Below are positions 12,601 to 26,073 of a stretch of DNA of 64,000 bases, one piece after another (the first letter of the stretch is position 1; each line of letters opens with the position of its first letter). A program made the translations under genes and the position numbers. Source of the stretch: Hyperoodon ampullatus (taxonomy: Eukaryota; Chordata; Mammalia; Artiodactyla; Ziphiidae); the NCBI GenBank assembly GCA_949752795.1, contig CATKHW010000360.1, forward strand, positions 124,001-188,000, given 5' to 3'. The notes beneath the pieces are model-generated. The model was not told the DNA's origin, did no database searches, and saw nothing but the letters and a program-made list of their open reading frames with translations.

Positions 12601-15600
12601 AAACTCAACGAATAGTCCCACTCCTGGTGCTCCGGTTTGACTTTCCGTCTGCTTTACTATCAACCTCCCAACTTGGAGAGACAGCCCCTTTAACCTCTTG
12701 GTTCGCACAGGTTGCCAATTTGGCAGAGGATGAAAGGGAAGAGGGAGAACCAATGAGAGAGTAGCTGTTAGGCATTTGGACGGGCACATATCACTGTAAT
12801 TTCCCAGCAGGAAGAAGAATTAACCAAATTCTCAGCCACCCACTGGGAACCAGTATAGGTCCTGAACCAAAATTTTGGACTTGCGGTCAGCTCTCCAAAA
12901 ACGAGTTGAAAAATGGAGCTCAGCGACACAGCAATTCACAAACTGGCTGAGTAATAAAGGACACCTATCGTCCAAAAATCTGTTGACGGAAGGCAACGAG
13001 GCGGACTTGAAAGCGAGGCAGAATAGCAGGAAACAGATTTCAAGAGGTACGTTGGAATCGCCTTTAAAGCACAGGAAGAGGGGCACAACTTCGACAATGA
13101 TGCACTTGGCCAAAAAGGGCGTATGCGTTTTCTCCTGAATATATTCAGGAGAAAACGCATACGCCCTTTTTGGCCAAGCAAGCAAGCGGGCAATGCAAAT
13201 CTGCACTACAAAGAAGTATCACTTCCCACCGGTCAAAAGAGACATCCACAAAATGTGTAAGAACAAGAAAGGCAAGACAGGCCCTGGAGAACAGGGAGCC
13301 TTGTTATGCTGATGGGCGGGATGTAAATTGACAACGGCCTCTCTGGAGGAGTGCATTCTGTTCCCTAAAACAAGTAAAGAACAGAGCTACAGAGCCAAGG
13401 GCACTACCAGTCTAGGGAATATACCTTGGGAAAACTGAAAATCAATAAGACAGAGCCACCCCAAAATTTAGGGCTGCACTGCATACAAGGACCTCAACTT
13501 GGATACACCTTAAGTATCCCAGAAAATATAAACATGGTTCAAAAAATTGTGGTACTTACGTACGATGGAATATCCCTCAGCCATGAAATCAATGTCATAA
13601 GACCAGTAGCAGCAAAATGGGTGGATTCAGGTACGATGATTCTAAGTGAAATAAGTCACACAGAAAAAGAAACTTATCATAAGATATCACTTATAAAGAT
13701 CCTGTAAACATGGCTACACTTGAACTGAGTTAGGAAAGAGAACAGTGTCTCACATTTAGAAAACACTCTTATACCTGCTTAAGGGGGAAGGAGAGGTGGG
13801 GTGATGCATAAAACCAGAGTTTGATATAAGCACAGGTACCGTTCCAAAAACCAACTATGGAATAGACAAGACCTACACCGTCCTCAGTGAAAGGGACTCA
13901 AAACCCCATATTTCCCGCAGAGGAAAATATCTGACTAGTAAGAATCTTAAAACCTATGTATTGATATATCTCCGTAAGGGAATCAAGTGTGTCTAGACTG
14001 GCATAAACATGGCAGCGAGAATCAGCTCAAACCCACTATAAAAAGGAATTTCAAAAACAAAACAAAAAAACTGGGAAATTCTTTACAATTCCTTCAGGGT
14101 CTCTGATGAAATCTGGAATGACCCTATCTACAACGACAGCTGGATGTGGCATAAGGAGGGACACTTGGGACTGAGACGATTGGTGAGATTGGGTGAGCAA
14201 ATGCAGACCCTTTAAAGCAATAATGCATGGCACCCAATCCATGGGTCCGAACTCTCCAGGTTGAAGGGAATATTACTACAGCTATAACATGTGCGGGAAA
14301 CCTAGAGAACGGACACACTGTGAATACGAAAGGTTTCTAAAACTCAACGCATAGTCCCTCCCCTGGTGCTCCGGTTTGACTTTCCGTCTGCTTTACTATC
14401 AACCTCCCAACTTTGAGAGACAGCCCCTTTAACCTCTTGGTTCGCACAGGTTGCCAATTTGGCAGAGGATGAAAGGGAAGAGGGAGAACCAATGAGAGAG
14501 TAGCTGTTAGGCATTTGGACGGGCACATATCACTGTAATTTCCCGGCAGGAAGAAGAATTAACCAAATTCTCAGCCACCCACCGGGAACCAGTATAGGTC
14601 CTGAACCAAAATTTTGGACTTGCGGTCAGCTCACCAAAAACGAGTTGAAAAATGGAGCTCAGGGGCACAGCAATTCACAAACTGGCCGAGTAATAAAGGA
14701 CAACTATCGTCCAAAAATCTGTTGAGGGAAGGCAACGAGGCGGACTTGAAAGCGAGGCAGAATAGCAGGAAACAGATTTCAAGAGGTACGTTGGAATCGC
14801 CTTTAAAGCACAGGAAGAGGGGCACAACTTCGACAATGATGCACTTGGCCAAAAAGGGCGTATGCGTTTTCTCCTGAATATATTCAGGAGAAAACGCATA
14901 CGCCCTTTTTGGCCAAGCAAGCAAGCGGGCAATGCAAATCTGCACTACAAAGAAGTATCACTTCCCACCGGTCAAAAGGGACATCCACAAAATGTGTAAG
15001 AACAAGAAAGGCAAGACAGGCCCTGGAGAACAGGGAGCCTTGTTATGCTGATGGGCGGGATGTAAATTGACAACTGCCTCTCTGGAGGAGTGCATTCTGT
15101 TCCCTAAAACAAGTAAAGAACAGAGCTACAGAGCCAAGGGCACTACCTGTCTAGGGAATATACCTTGGGAAAACTGAAAATCAATAAGACAGAGCCACCC
15201 CAAAATTTAGGGCTGCACTGCATACAAGGACCTCAACTTGGATACACCTTAAGTATCCCAGAAAATATAAACATGGTTCAAAAAATTGTGGTACTTACGT
15301 ACGATGGAATATCCCTCAGCCATGAAATCAATGTCATAAGACCAGTAGCAGCAAAATGGGTGGATTCAGGTACGATGATTCTAAGTGAAATAAGTCACAC
15401 AGAAAAAGAAACTTATCATAAGATATCACTTATGAAGATCCTGTAAACATGGCTACACTTGAACTGAGTTAGGAAAGAGAACAGTGTCTCACATTTAGAA
15501 AACACTCTTATACCTGCTTAAGGGGGAAGGAGAGGTGGGGTGATGCATAAAACCAGAGTTTGATATAAGCACAGGTACCGTTCCAAAAACCAACTATGGA

Positions 15601-18600
15601 ATAGACAAGACCTACACCGTCCTCAGCGAAAGGGACTCAAAACCCCATATTTCCCGCAGAGGAAAATATCTGACTAGTAAGAATCTTAAAACCTATGTAT
15701 TGATATGTCTCCGTAAGGGAATCAAGTGTGTCTAGACTGGCATAAACATGGCAGCGAGAATCAGCTCAAACCCACTATAAAAAGGAATTTCAAAAACAAA
15801 ACAAAAAAACTGGGAAATTCTTTACAATTCCTTCAGGGTCTCTGATGAAAGCTGGAATGACCCTATCTACAACGACAGCTGGATGTGGCATAAGGAGGGA
15901 CACTTGGGACTGAGACGATTGGTGAGATTGGGTGAGCAAATGCAGACCCTTTAAAGCAATAATGCATGGCACCCATTCCATGGGTCCGAACTCTCCAGGT
16001 TGAAGGGAATATTACTACAGCTATAACATGTGCGGGAAACCTAGAGAACGGACACACTGTGAATACGAAAGGTTTCTAAAACTCAACGAATAGTCCCTCT
16101 CCTCGTGCTCCTGTTTGACTTTCCGGCTGCTTTACTATCATTCTCCAAAATTGGAGAGACAGCCCCTTTAACCTCCTGGTTCGCACAGGTTGCCAATTTG
16201 GCAGAGGATGAAAGGGAAGAGGGAGAACCAATGAGAGAGTAGCTGTTAGGCATTTGGACGGGCACATATCACTGTAATTTCCCGGCAGGAAGAAGAATTA
16301 ACCAAATTCTCAGCCACCTACCGGGAACCAGTATAGGTCCTGAACCAAAATTTTAGACTTGTAGTCAGCTCTCCAAAAACGAGTTAAAAAATGGAGCTCA
16401 GGGGCACAGCAATTCACAAACTGGCCGAGTAATAAAGGACAACTATCGTCCATAAATCTGTTGACGGAAGGCAACGAGGTGGACTTGAAAGCGAGGCAGA
16501 ATAGCAGGAAACAGATTTCAAGAGGTACGTTGGAATCGCCTTTAAAGCACAGGAAGAGGGGCACAACTTCGACAATGATGCACTTGGCCAAAAAGGGAGT
16601 ATGCGTTTTCTCCTGAATATATTCAGGAGAAAACGCATACGCCCTTTTTGGCCAAGCAAGCAAGCGGGCAATGCAAATCTGCACTACAAGAAGTATCACT
16701 TCCCACCGGTCAAAAGGGACATCCACAAAATGTGTAAGAACAAGAAAGGCAAGACAGGCCCTGGAGAACAGGGAGCCTTGTTATGCTGATGGGCGGGATG
16801 TAAATTGACAACTGCCTCTCTGGAGGAGTGCATTCTGTTCCCTAAAACAAGTAAAGAACAGAGCTACAGAGCCAAGGGCACTACCAGTCTAGGGAATATA
16901 CCTTGGGAAAACTGAAAATCAATAAGACAGAGCCACCCCAATATTTAGGGCTGCACTGCATACAAGGACCTCAACTTGGATACACCTTAAGTATCCCAGA
17001 AAATATAAACATGGTTCAAAAAATTGTGGTACTTACGTACGATGGAATATCCCTCAGCCATGAAATCAATGTCATAAGACCAGTAGCAGCAAAATGGGTG
17101 GATTCAGGTACGATGATTCTAAGTGAAATAAGTCACACAGAAAAAGAAACTTATCATAAGATATCACTTATGAAGATCCTGTAAACATGGCTACACTTGA
17201 ACTGAGTTAGGAAAGAGAACAGTGTCTCACATTTAGAAAACACTCTTATACCTGCTTAAGGGGGAAGGAGAGGTGGGGTGATGCATAAAACTAGAGTTTG
17301 ATATAAGCACAGGTACCGTTCCAAAAACCAACTATGGAATAGACAAGACCTACACCGTTATCAGTGAAAGGGACTCAAAACCCCATATTTCCCGCAGAGG
17401 AAAATATCTGACTAGTAAGAATCTTAAAACCTATGTATTGATATGTCTCCATAAGGGAATCAAGTGTGTCTAGACTGGCATAAACATGGCAGCGAGAATC
17501 AGCTCAAACCCAATATAAAAAGGAATTTCAAAAACAAAACAAAAAAACTGGGAAATTCTTTACAATTCCTTCAGGGTCTCTGATGAAATCTGGAATGACC
17601 CTATCTACAACGACAGCTGGATGTGGCATAAGGAGGGACACTTGGGACTGAGACGATTGGTGAGATTGGGTGAGCAAATGCAGACCCTTTAAAGCAATAA
17701 TGCATGGCACCCATTCCATGGGTCCGAACTCTCCAGGTTGAAGGGAATATTACTACAGCTATAACATGTGCAGGAAACCTAGAGAACGGACACACTGTGA
17801 TTACGAAAGGTTTCTAAAACTCAACGCATAGTCCCTCTCCTGGTGCTCCGGTTTGACTTTCCGTCTGCTTTACTATCAACCTCCCAACTTGGAGAGACAG
17901 CCCCTTTAACCTCTTGGTTCGCACAGGTTGCCAATTTGGCAGAGGATGAAAGGGAAGAGGGAGAACCAATGAGAGAGTAGCTGTTAGGCATTTGGACGGG
18001 CACATATCACTGTAATTTCCCGGCAGGAAGAAGAATTAACCAAATTCTCAGCCACCCACCGGGAACCAGTATAGGTCCTGAACCAAAATTTTGGACTTGC
18101 GGTCAGCTCACCAAAAACGAGTTGAAAAATGGAGCTCAGGGGCACAGCAATTCACAAACTGGCCGAGTAATAAAGGACAACTATCGTCCAAAAATCTGTT
18201 GAGGGAAGGCAACGAGGCGGACTTGAAAGCGAGGCAGAATAGCAGGAAACAGATTTCAAGAGGTACGTTGGAATCGCCTTTAAAGCACAGGAAGAGGGGC
18301 ACAACTTCGACAATGATGCACTTGGCCAAAAAGGGCGTATGCGTTTTCTCCTGAATATATTCAGGAGAAAACGCATACGCCCTTTTTGGCCAAGCAAGCA
18401 AGCGGGCAATGCAAATCTGCACTACAAAGAAGTATCACTTCCCACCGGTCAAAAGGGACATCCACAAAATGTGTAAGAACAAGAAAGGCAAGACAGGCCC
18501 TGGAGAACAGGGAGCCTTGTTATGCTGATGGGCGGGATGTAAATTGCCAACTGCCTCTCTGGAGGAGTGCATTCTGTTCCCTAAAACAAGTAAAGAACAG

Positions 18601-21600
18601 AGCTACAGAGCCAAGGGCACTACCAGTCTAGGGAATATACCTTGGGAAAACTGAAAATCAATAAGACAGAGCCACCCCAAAATTTAGGGCTGCACTGCAT
18701 ACAAGGACCTCAACTTGGATACACCTTAAGTATCCCAGAAAATATAAACATGGTTCAAATAATTGTGGTACTTACGTACGATGGAATATCCCTCAGCCAT
18801 GAAATCAATGTCATAAGACCAGTAGCAGCAAAATGGGTGGATTCAGGTACGATGATTCTAAGTGAAATAAGTCACACAGAAAAAGAAACTTATCATAAGA
18901 TATCACTTATGAAGATCCTGTAAACATGGCTACACTTGAACTGAGTTAGGAAAGAGAACAGTGTCTCACATTTAGAAAACACTCTTATACCTGCTTAAGG
19001 GGGAAGGAGAGGTGGGGTGATGCATAAAACCAGAGTTTGATATAAGCACAGGTACCGTTCCAAAAACCAACTATGGAATAGACAAGACCTACACCGTCCT
19101 CAGTGAAAGGGACTCAAAACCCCATATTTCCCGCAGAGGAAAATATCTGACTAGTAAGAATCTTAAAACCTATGTATTGATAAGTCTCCGTAAGGGAATC
19201 AAGTGTGTCTAGACTGGCATAAACATGGCAGCGAGAATCAGCTCAAACCCACTATAAAAAGGAATTTCAAAAACAAAACAAAAAAACTGGGAAATTCTTT
19301 ACAATTCCTTCAGGGTCTCTGATGAAAGCTGGAATGACCCTATCTACAACGAAAGCTGGATATGGCATAAGAAGGGACACTTGGGACTGAGATGATTGGT
19401 GAGATTGGGTGAGCAAATGCAGACCCTTTAAAGCAATAATGCATGGCACCCATTCCATGGGTCCGAACTCTCCAGGTTGAAGGGAATATTACTACAGCTA
19501 TAACATGTGCTGGAAACCTAGGGAACGGACACACTGTGAATACGAAAGGTTTCTAACTCCACGCATAGTCCCTCTCCTGGTGCTCCGGTTTGACTTTCCG
19601 TCTGCTTTACTATCAACCTCCCAACTTTGAGAGACAGCCCCTTTAACATCTTGGTTCGCACAGGTTGCCAATTTGGCAGAGGATGAAAGGGAAGAGGGAG
19701 AACCAATGAGAGAGTAGCTGTTAGGCATTTGGACGGGCACATATCACTGTAATTTCCCGGCAGGAAGAAGAATTAACCAAATTCTCAGCCACCCACTGGG
19801 AACCAGTATAGGTCCTGAACCAAAATTTTGGACTTGCGGTCAGCTCTCCAAAAACGAGTTGAAAAATGGAGCTCAGCGACACAGCAATTCACAAACTGGC
19901 TGAGTAATAAAGGACACCTATCGTCCAAAAATCTGTTGACGGAAGGCAACGAGGCGGACTTGAAAGCGAGGCAGAATAGTAGGAAACAGATTTGAAGAGG
20001 TACGTTGGAATCGCCTTTAAAGCACAGGAAGAGGGGCACAACTTCGACAATGATGCACTTGGCCAAAAAGGGTGTATGCGTTTTCTCCTGAATATATTCA
20101 GGAGAAAACGCATACGCCCTTTTTGGCCAAGCAAGCAAGCAGGCAATGCAAATCTGCACTACAAAGAAGTATCACTTCCCACCGGTCAAAAGGGACATCC
20201 ACAAAATGTGTAAGAACAAGAAAGGCAAGACAGGCCCTGGAGAACAGGGAGCCTTGTTATGCTGATGGGCGGGATGTAAATTGACAACTGCCTCTCTGGA
20301 GGAGTGCATTCTGTTCCCTAAAACAAGTAAAGAACAGAGCTACAGAGCCAAGGGCACTACCAGTCTAGGGAATATACCTTTGGAAAACTGAAAATCAATA
20401 AGACAGAGCCACCCCAAAATTTAGGGCTGCACTGCATACAAGGACCTCAACTTGGATACACCTTAAGTATCCCAGAAAATATAAACATGGTTCAAAAAAT
20501 TGTGGTACTTACGTACGATGGAATATCCCTCAGCCATGAAATCAATGTCATAAGACCAGTAGCAGCAAAATGGGTGGATTCAGGTACGATGATTCTAAGT
20601 GAAATAAGTCACACAGAAAAAGAAACTTATCATAAGATATCACTTATGAAGATCCTGTAAACATGGCTACACTTGAACTGAGTTAGGAAAGAGAACAGTG
20701 TCTCACATTTAGAAAACACTCTTATACCTGCTTAAGGGGGAAGGAGAGGTGGGGTGATGCATAAAACCAGAGTTTGATATAAGCACAGGTACCGTTCCAA
20801 AAACCAACTATGGAATAGACAAGACCTACACCGTCCTCAGTGAAAGGGACTCAAAACCCCATATTTCCCGCAGAGGAAAGTATCTGACTAGTAAGAATCT
20901 TAAAACCTATGTATTGATATGTCTCCGTAAGGGAATCAAGTGTGTCTAGACTGGCATAAACATGGCAGCGAGAATCAGCTCAAACCCACTATAAAAAGGA
21001 ATTTCAAAAACAAAACAAAAAAACTGGGAAATTCTTTACAATTCCTTCAGGGTCTCTGATGAAAGCTGGAATGACCCTATCTACAACGACAGCTGGATGT
21101 GGCATAAGGAGGGACACTTGGGACTGAGACGATTGGTGAGATTGGGTGAGCAAATGCAGATCCTTTAAAGCAATAATGCATGGCACCCATTCCATGGGTC
21201 CGAACTCTCCAGGTTGAAGGGAATATTACTACAGCTATAACATGTGGGGGAAACCTAGAGAACGGACACACTGTGAATACGAAAGGTTTCTAAAACTCAA
21301 CGAATAGTCCCTCTCCTGGTGCTCCGGTTTGACTTTCCGTCTGCTTTACTATCAACCTCCCAACTTGGAGAGACAGCCCCTTTAACCTCTTGGTTCGCAC
21401 AGGTTGCCAATTTGGCAGAGGATGAAAGGGAAGAGGGAGAACCAATGAGAGAGTAGCTGTTAGGCATTTGGACGGGCACATATCACTGTAATTTCCCGGC
21501 AGGAAGAAGAATTAACCAAATTCTCAGCCACCCACTGGGAACCAGTATAGGTCCTGAACCAAAATTTTGGACTTGCGGTCAGCTCTCCAAAAACGAGTTG

Positions 21601-24334
21601 AAAAATGGAGCTCAGCGACACAGCAATTCACAAACTGGCTGAGTAATAAAGGACACCTATCGTCCAAAAATCTGTTGACGGATGGCAACGAGGCGGACTT
21701 GAAAGCGAGGCAGAATAGCAGGAAACAGATTTCAAGAGGTACGTTGGAATCGCCTTTAAAGCACAGGAAGAGGGGCACAACTTCGACAATGATGCACTTG
21801 GCCAAAAAGGGCGTATGCGTTTTCTCCTGAATATATTCAGGAGAAAACGCATACGCCCTTTTTGGCCAAGCAAGCAAGCGGGCAATGCAAATCTGCACTA
21901 CAAAGAAGTATCACTTCCCACCGGTCAAAAGGGACATCCACAAAATGTGTAAGAACAAGAAAGGCAAGACAGGCCCTGGAGAACAGAGAGCCTTGTTATG
22001 CTGATGGGCGGGATGTAAATTGCCAACTGCCTCTCTGGAGGAGTGCATTCTGTTCCCTAAAACAAGTAAAGAACAGAGCTACAGAGCCAAGGGCACTACC
22101 AGTCTATGGAATATACCTTTGGAAAACTGAAAATCAATAAGACAGAGCCACCCCAAAATTTAGGGCTGCACTGCATACAAGGACCTCAACTTGGATACAC
22201 CTTAAGTATCCCAGAAAATATAAACATGGTTCAAAAAATTGTGGTACTTACGTACGATGGAATATCCCTCAGCCATGAAATCAATGTCATAAGACCAGTA
22301 GCAGCAAAATGGGTGGATTCAGGTACGATGATTCTAAGTGAAATAAGTCACACAGAAAAAGAAACTTATCATAAGATATCACTTATGAAGATCCTGTAAA
22401 CATGGCTACACTTGAACTGAGTTAGGAAAGAGAACAGTGTCTCACATTTAGAAAACACTCTTATACCTGCTTAAGGGGGAAGGAGAGGTGGGGTGATGCA
22501 TAAAACCAGAGTTTGATATAAGCACAGGTACCGTTCCAAAAACCAACTATGGAATAGACAAGACCTACACCGTCCTCAGTGAAAGGGACTCAAAACCCCA
22601 TATTTCCCGCAGAGGAAAGTATCTGACTAGTAAGAATCTTAAAACCTATGTTTTGATATGTCTCCGTCAGGGAATCAAGTGTGTCTAGACTGGCATAAAC
22701 ATGGCAGCGAGAATCAGCTCAAACCCACTATAAAAAGGAATTTCAAAAACAAAACAAAAAAAATGGGAAATTCTTTACAATTCCTTCAGGGTCTCTGATG
22801 AAAGCTGGAATGACCCTATCTACAATGACAGCTGAATGTGGCATAAGGAGGGACACTTGGGACTGAGACGATTGGTGAGATTGGGTGAGCAAATGCAGAC
22901 CCTTTAAAGCAATAATGCATGGCACCCATTCCATGGGTCCGAACTCTCCAGGTTGAAGGGAATATTACTACAGCTATAACATGTGCAGGAAACCTAGAGA
23001 ACGGACACACTGTGAATACGAAAGGTTTCTAAAACTCAAAGAATAGACCCTCTCCTGGTGCTCCGGTTTGACTTTCCGTCTGCTTTACTATCAACCTCCC
23101 AACTTGGAGAGACAGCCCCTTTAACCTCTTGGTTCGCACAGGTTGCCAATTTGGCAGAGGATGAAAGGGAAGAGGGAGAACCAATGAGAGAGTAGCTGTT
23201 AGGCATTTGGACGGGCACATATCACTGTAATTTCCCGGCAGGAAGAAGAATTAACCAAATTCTCAGCCACCCACCGGGAACCAGTATAGGTCCTGAACCA
23301 AAATTTTGGACTTGCGGTCAGCTCTCCAAAAACGAGTTGAAAAATGGAGCTCAGGGACACAGCAATTCACAAACTGGCCGAGTAATAAAGGACAACTATC
23401 GTCCAAAAATCTGTTGAGGGAAGGCAACGAGGCGGACTTCAAAGTGAGGCAGAATAGCAGGAAACAGATTTCAAGAGGTACGTTGGAATCGCCTTTAAAG
23501 CACAGGAAGAGGGGCACAACTTCGACAATGACGCACTTGGCCAAAAAGGGCGTATGCGTTTTCTCCTGAATATATTCAGGAGAAAACGCATACGCCCTTT
23601 TTGGCCAAGCAAGCAAGCGGGCAATGCAAATCTGCACTACAAAGAAGTATCACTTCCCACCGGTCAAAAGGGACATCCACAAAATGTGTAAGAACAAGAA
23701 AGGCAAGACAGGCCCTGGAGAACAGGGAGCCTTGTTATGCTGATGGGCAGGATGTAAATTGCCAACTGCCTCTCTGGAGGAGTGCATTCTGTTCCCTAAA
23801 ACAAGTAAAGAACAGAGCTACAGAGCCAAGGGCACTACCAGTCTAGGGAATATACCTTGGGAAAACTGAAAATCAATAAGACAGAGCCACCCCAAAACTT
23901 AGGGCTGCACTGCATACAAGGACCTCAACTTGGATACACCTTAAGTATCCCAGAAAATATAAACATGGTTCAAAAAATTGTGGTACTTATGTACGATGGA
24001 ATATCCCTCAGCCAGGAAATCAATGTCATAAGACCAGTAGCAGCAAAATGGGTGGATTCAGGTACGATGATTCTAAGTGAAATAAGTCACACAGAAAAAG
24101 AAACTTATCATAAGATATCACTTATGAAGATCCTGTAAACATGGCTACACTTGAACTGAGTTAGGAAAGAGAACAGTGTCTCACATTTAGAAAACACTCT
24201 TATACCTGCTTAAGGGGGAAGGATAGGTGGGGTGATGCATAAAACCAGAGTTTGATATAAGCACAGGTACCGTTCCAAAAACCAACTATGGAATAGACAA
24301 ACCTACACCGTCCTCAGTGAAAGGGACTCAAAAC

Positions 24335-26073
24335 CCCATATTTCCCACAGAGGAAAATATCTGACTAGTAAGAATCTTAAAACCTATGTATTGATATGTC
24401 TCCGTAAGGGAATCAAGTGTGTCTAGACTGGCATAAACATGGCAGCGAGAATCAGCTCAAACCCACTATAAAAAGGAATTTCAAAAACAAAACAAAAAAA
24501 CTGGGAAATTCTTTACAATTCCTTCAGGGTCTCTGATGAAAGCTGGAATGACCCTATCTACAATGACAGCTGGATGTGGCATAAGGAGGGACACTTGGGA
24601 CTGAGACGATTGGTGAGATTGGGTGAGCAAATGCAGACCCTTTAAAGCAATAATGCATGGCACCCATTCCATGGGTCCGAACTCTCCAGGTTGAAGGGAA
24701 TATTACTACAGCTATAACATGTGCAGGTAACCTAGAGAACGGACACACTGTGAATACGAAAGGTTTCTAAAACTCAACGAATAGTCCCTCTCCTGGTGCT
24801 CCGGTTTGACTTTCCGTCTGCTTTACTATCAACCTCCCAACTTGGAGAGACAGCCCCTTTAACCTCTTGGTTCGCACAGGTTGCCAATTTGGCAGAGGAT
24901 GAAAGGGAAGAGGGAGAACCAATGAGAGAGTAGCTGTTAGGCATTTGGACGGGCACATATCACTGTAATTTCCCGGCAGGAAGAAGAATTAACCAAATTC
25001 TCAGTCACCCACCGGGAACCAGCATAGGTCCTGAACCAAAATTTTGGACTTGCGGTCAGCTCACCAAAAACGAGTTGAAAAATGGAGCTCAGGGGCTCAG
25101 CAATTCACAAACTGGCCGAGTAATAAAGGACAACTATCTTCCAAAAATCTGTTGAGGGAAGGCAACGAGGCGGACTTGAAAGCGAGGCAGAATAGCAGGA
25201 AACAGATTTCAAGAGGTACGTTGGAATCGCCTTTAAAGCACAGGAAGAGGGGCACAACTTCGACAATGATGCACTTGGCCAAAAAGGGCGTATGCATTTT
25301 CTCCTGAATATATTCAGGAGAAAACGCATACGCCCTTTTTGGCCAAGCAAGCAAGCGGGCAATGCAAATCTGCACTACAAAGAAGTATCACTTCCCACCG
25401 GTCAAAAGGGACATCCACAAAATGTGTAAGAACAAGAAAGGCAAGACAGGCCCTGGAGAACAGGGAGCCTTGTTATGCTGATGGGCGGGATGTAAATTGC
25501 CAACTGCCTCTCTGGAGGAGTGCATTCTGTTCCCTAAAACAAGTAAAGAACAGAGCTACAGAGCCAAGGGCACTACCAGTCTAGGGAATATACCTTGGGA
25601 AAACTGAAAATCAATAAGACAGAGCCACCCCAAAATTTAGGGCTGCACTGCATACAAGGACCTCAACTTGGATACACCTTAAGTATCCCAGAAAATATAA
25701 ACATGGTTCAAAAAATTGTGGTACTTACGTACGATGGAATATCCCTCAGCCATGAAATCAATGTCATAAGACTAGTAGCAGCAAATTGGGTGGATTCAGG
25801 TACGATGATTCTAAGTGAAATAAGTCACACAGAAAAATAAACTTATCATAAGATATCACTTATGAAGATCCTGTAAACATGGCTACACTTGAACTGAGTT
25901 AGGAAAGAGAACAGTGTCTCACATTTAGAAAACACTCTTATGCGTGCTTAAGGGGGAAGGAGAGGTGGGGTGATGCATAAAACCAGAGTTTGATATAAGC
26001 ACAGGTACCGTTCCAAAAACCAACTATGGAATAGACAAGACCTACACCTTCCTCAGTGAAAGGGACTCAAAAC
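24335..26073 (+). repeat. Monomer 15, hybrid at the right edge of the type-B block
   Basis: Most of the monomer is type B, but from about 25,940 (cttatgcgtgct) and on through acaccttcctcag it is type A. It also has a private change to taa at about 25,838 that shortens the L1 ORF2 remnant by twelve codons, and a one-base difference between palindrome arms. Together with monomer 4 it brackets the expanded block. Confidence 0.65.

Larger units (their letters stand above)
6400..25935 (+). repeat. Homogenised type-B satellite block (~11 monomers)
   Basis: From late monomer 4 to late monomer 15 the copies are much more alike than the flanking type-A monomers. They share gcatacaaggacc, aagtatcccagaaa, acaccgtcctcag and agaggaaaatatc. 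Private variants show a mosaic history. Monomers 6 and 10 share a block with atcattctccaaaattgg (9,181 and 16,137, exactly 6,956 bp or four monomers apart). Monomers 7, 8, 12 and 13 share cagcgacacag. Monomers 9, 11 and 15 share cagctcaccaaaaa. Monomers 5 and 8 share acttataaagatcc. No single sub-period explains all of these, as expected from repeated unequal exchange and conversion. Confidence 0.8.
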
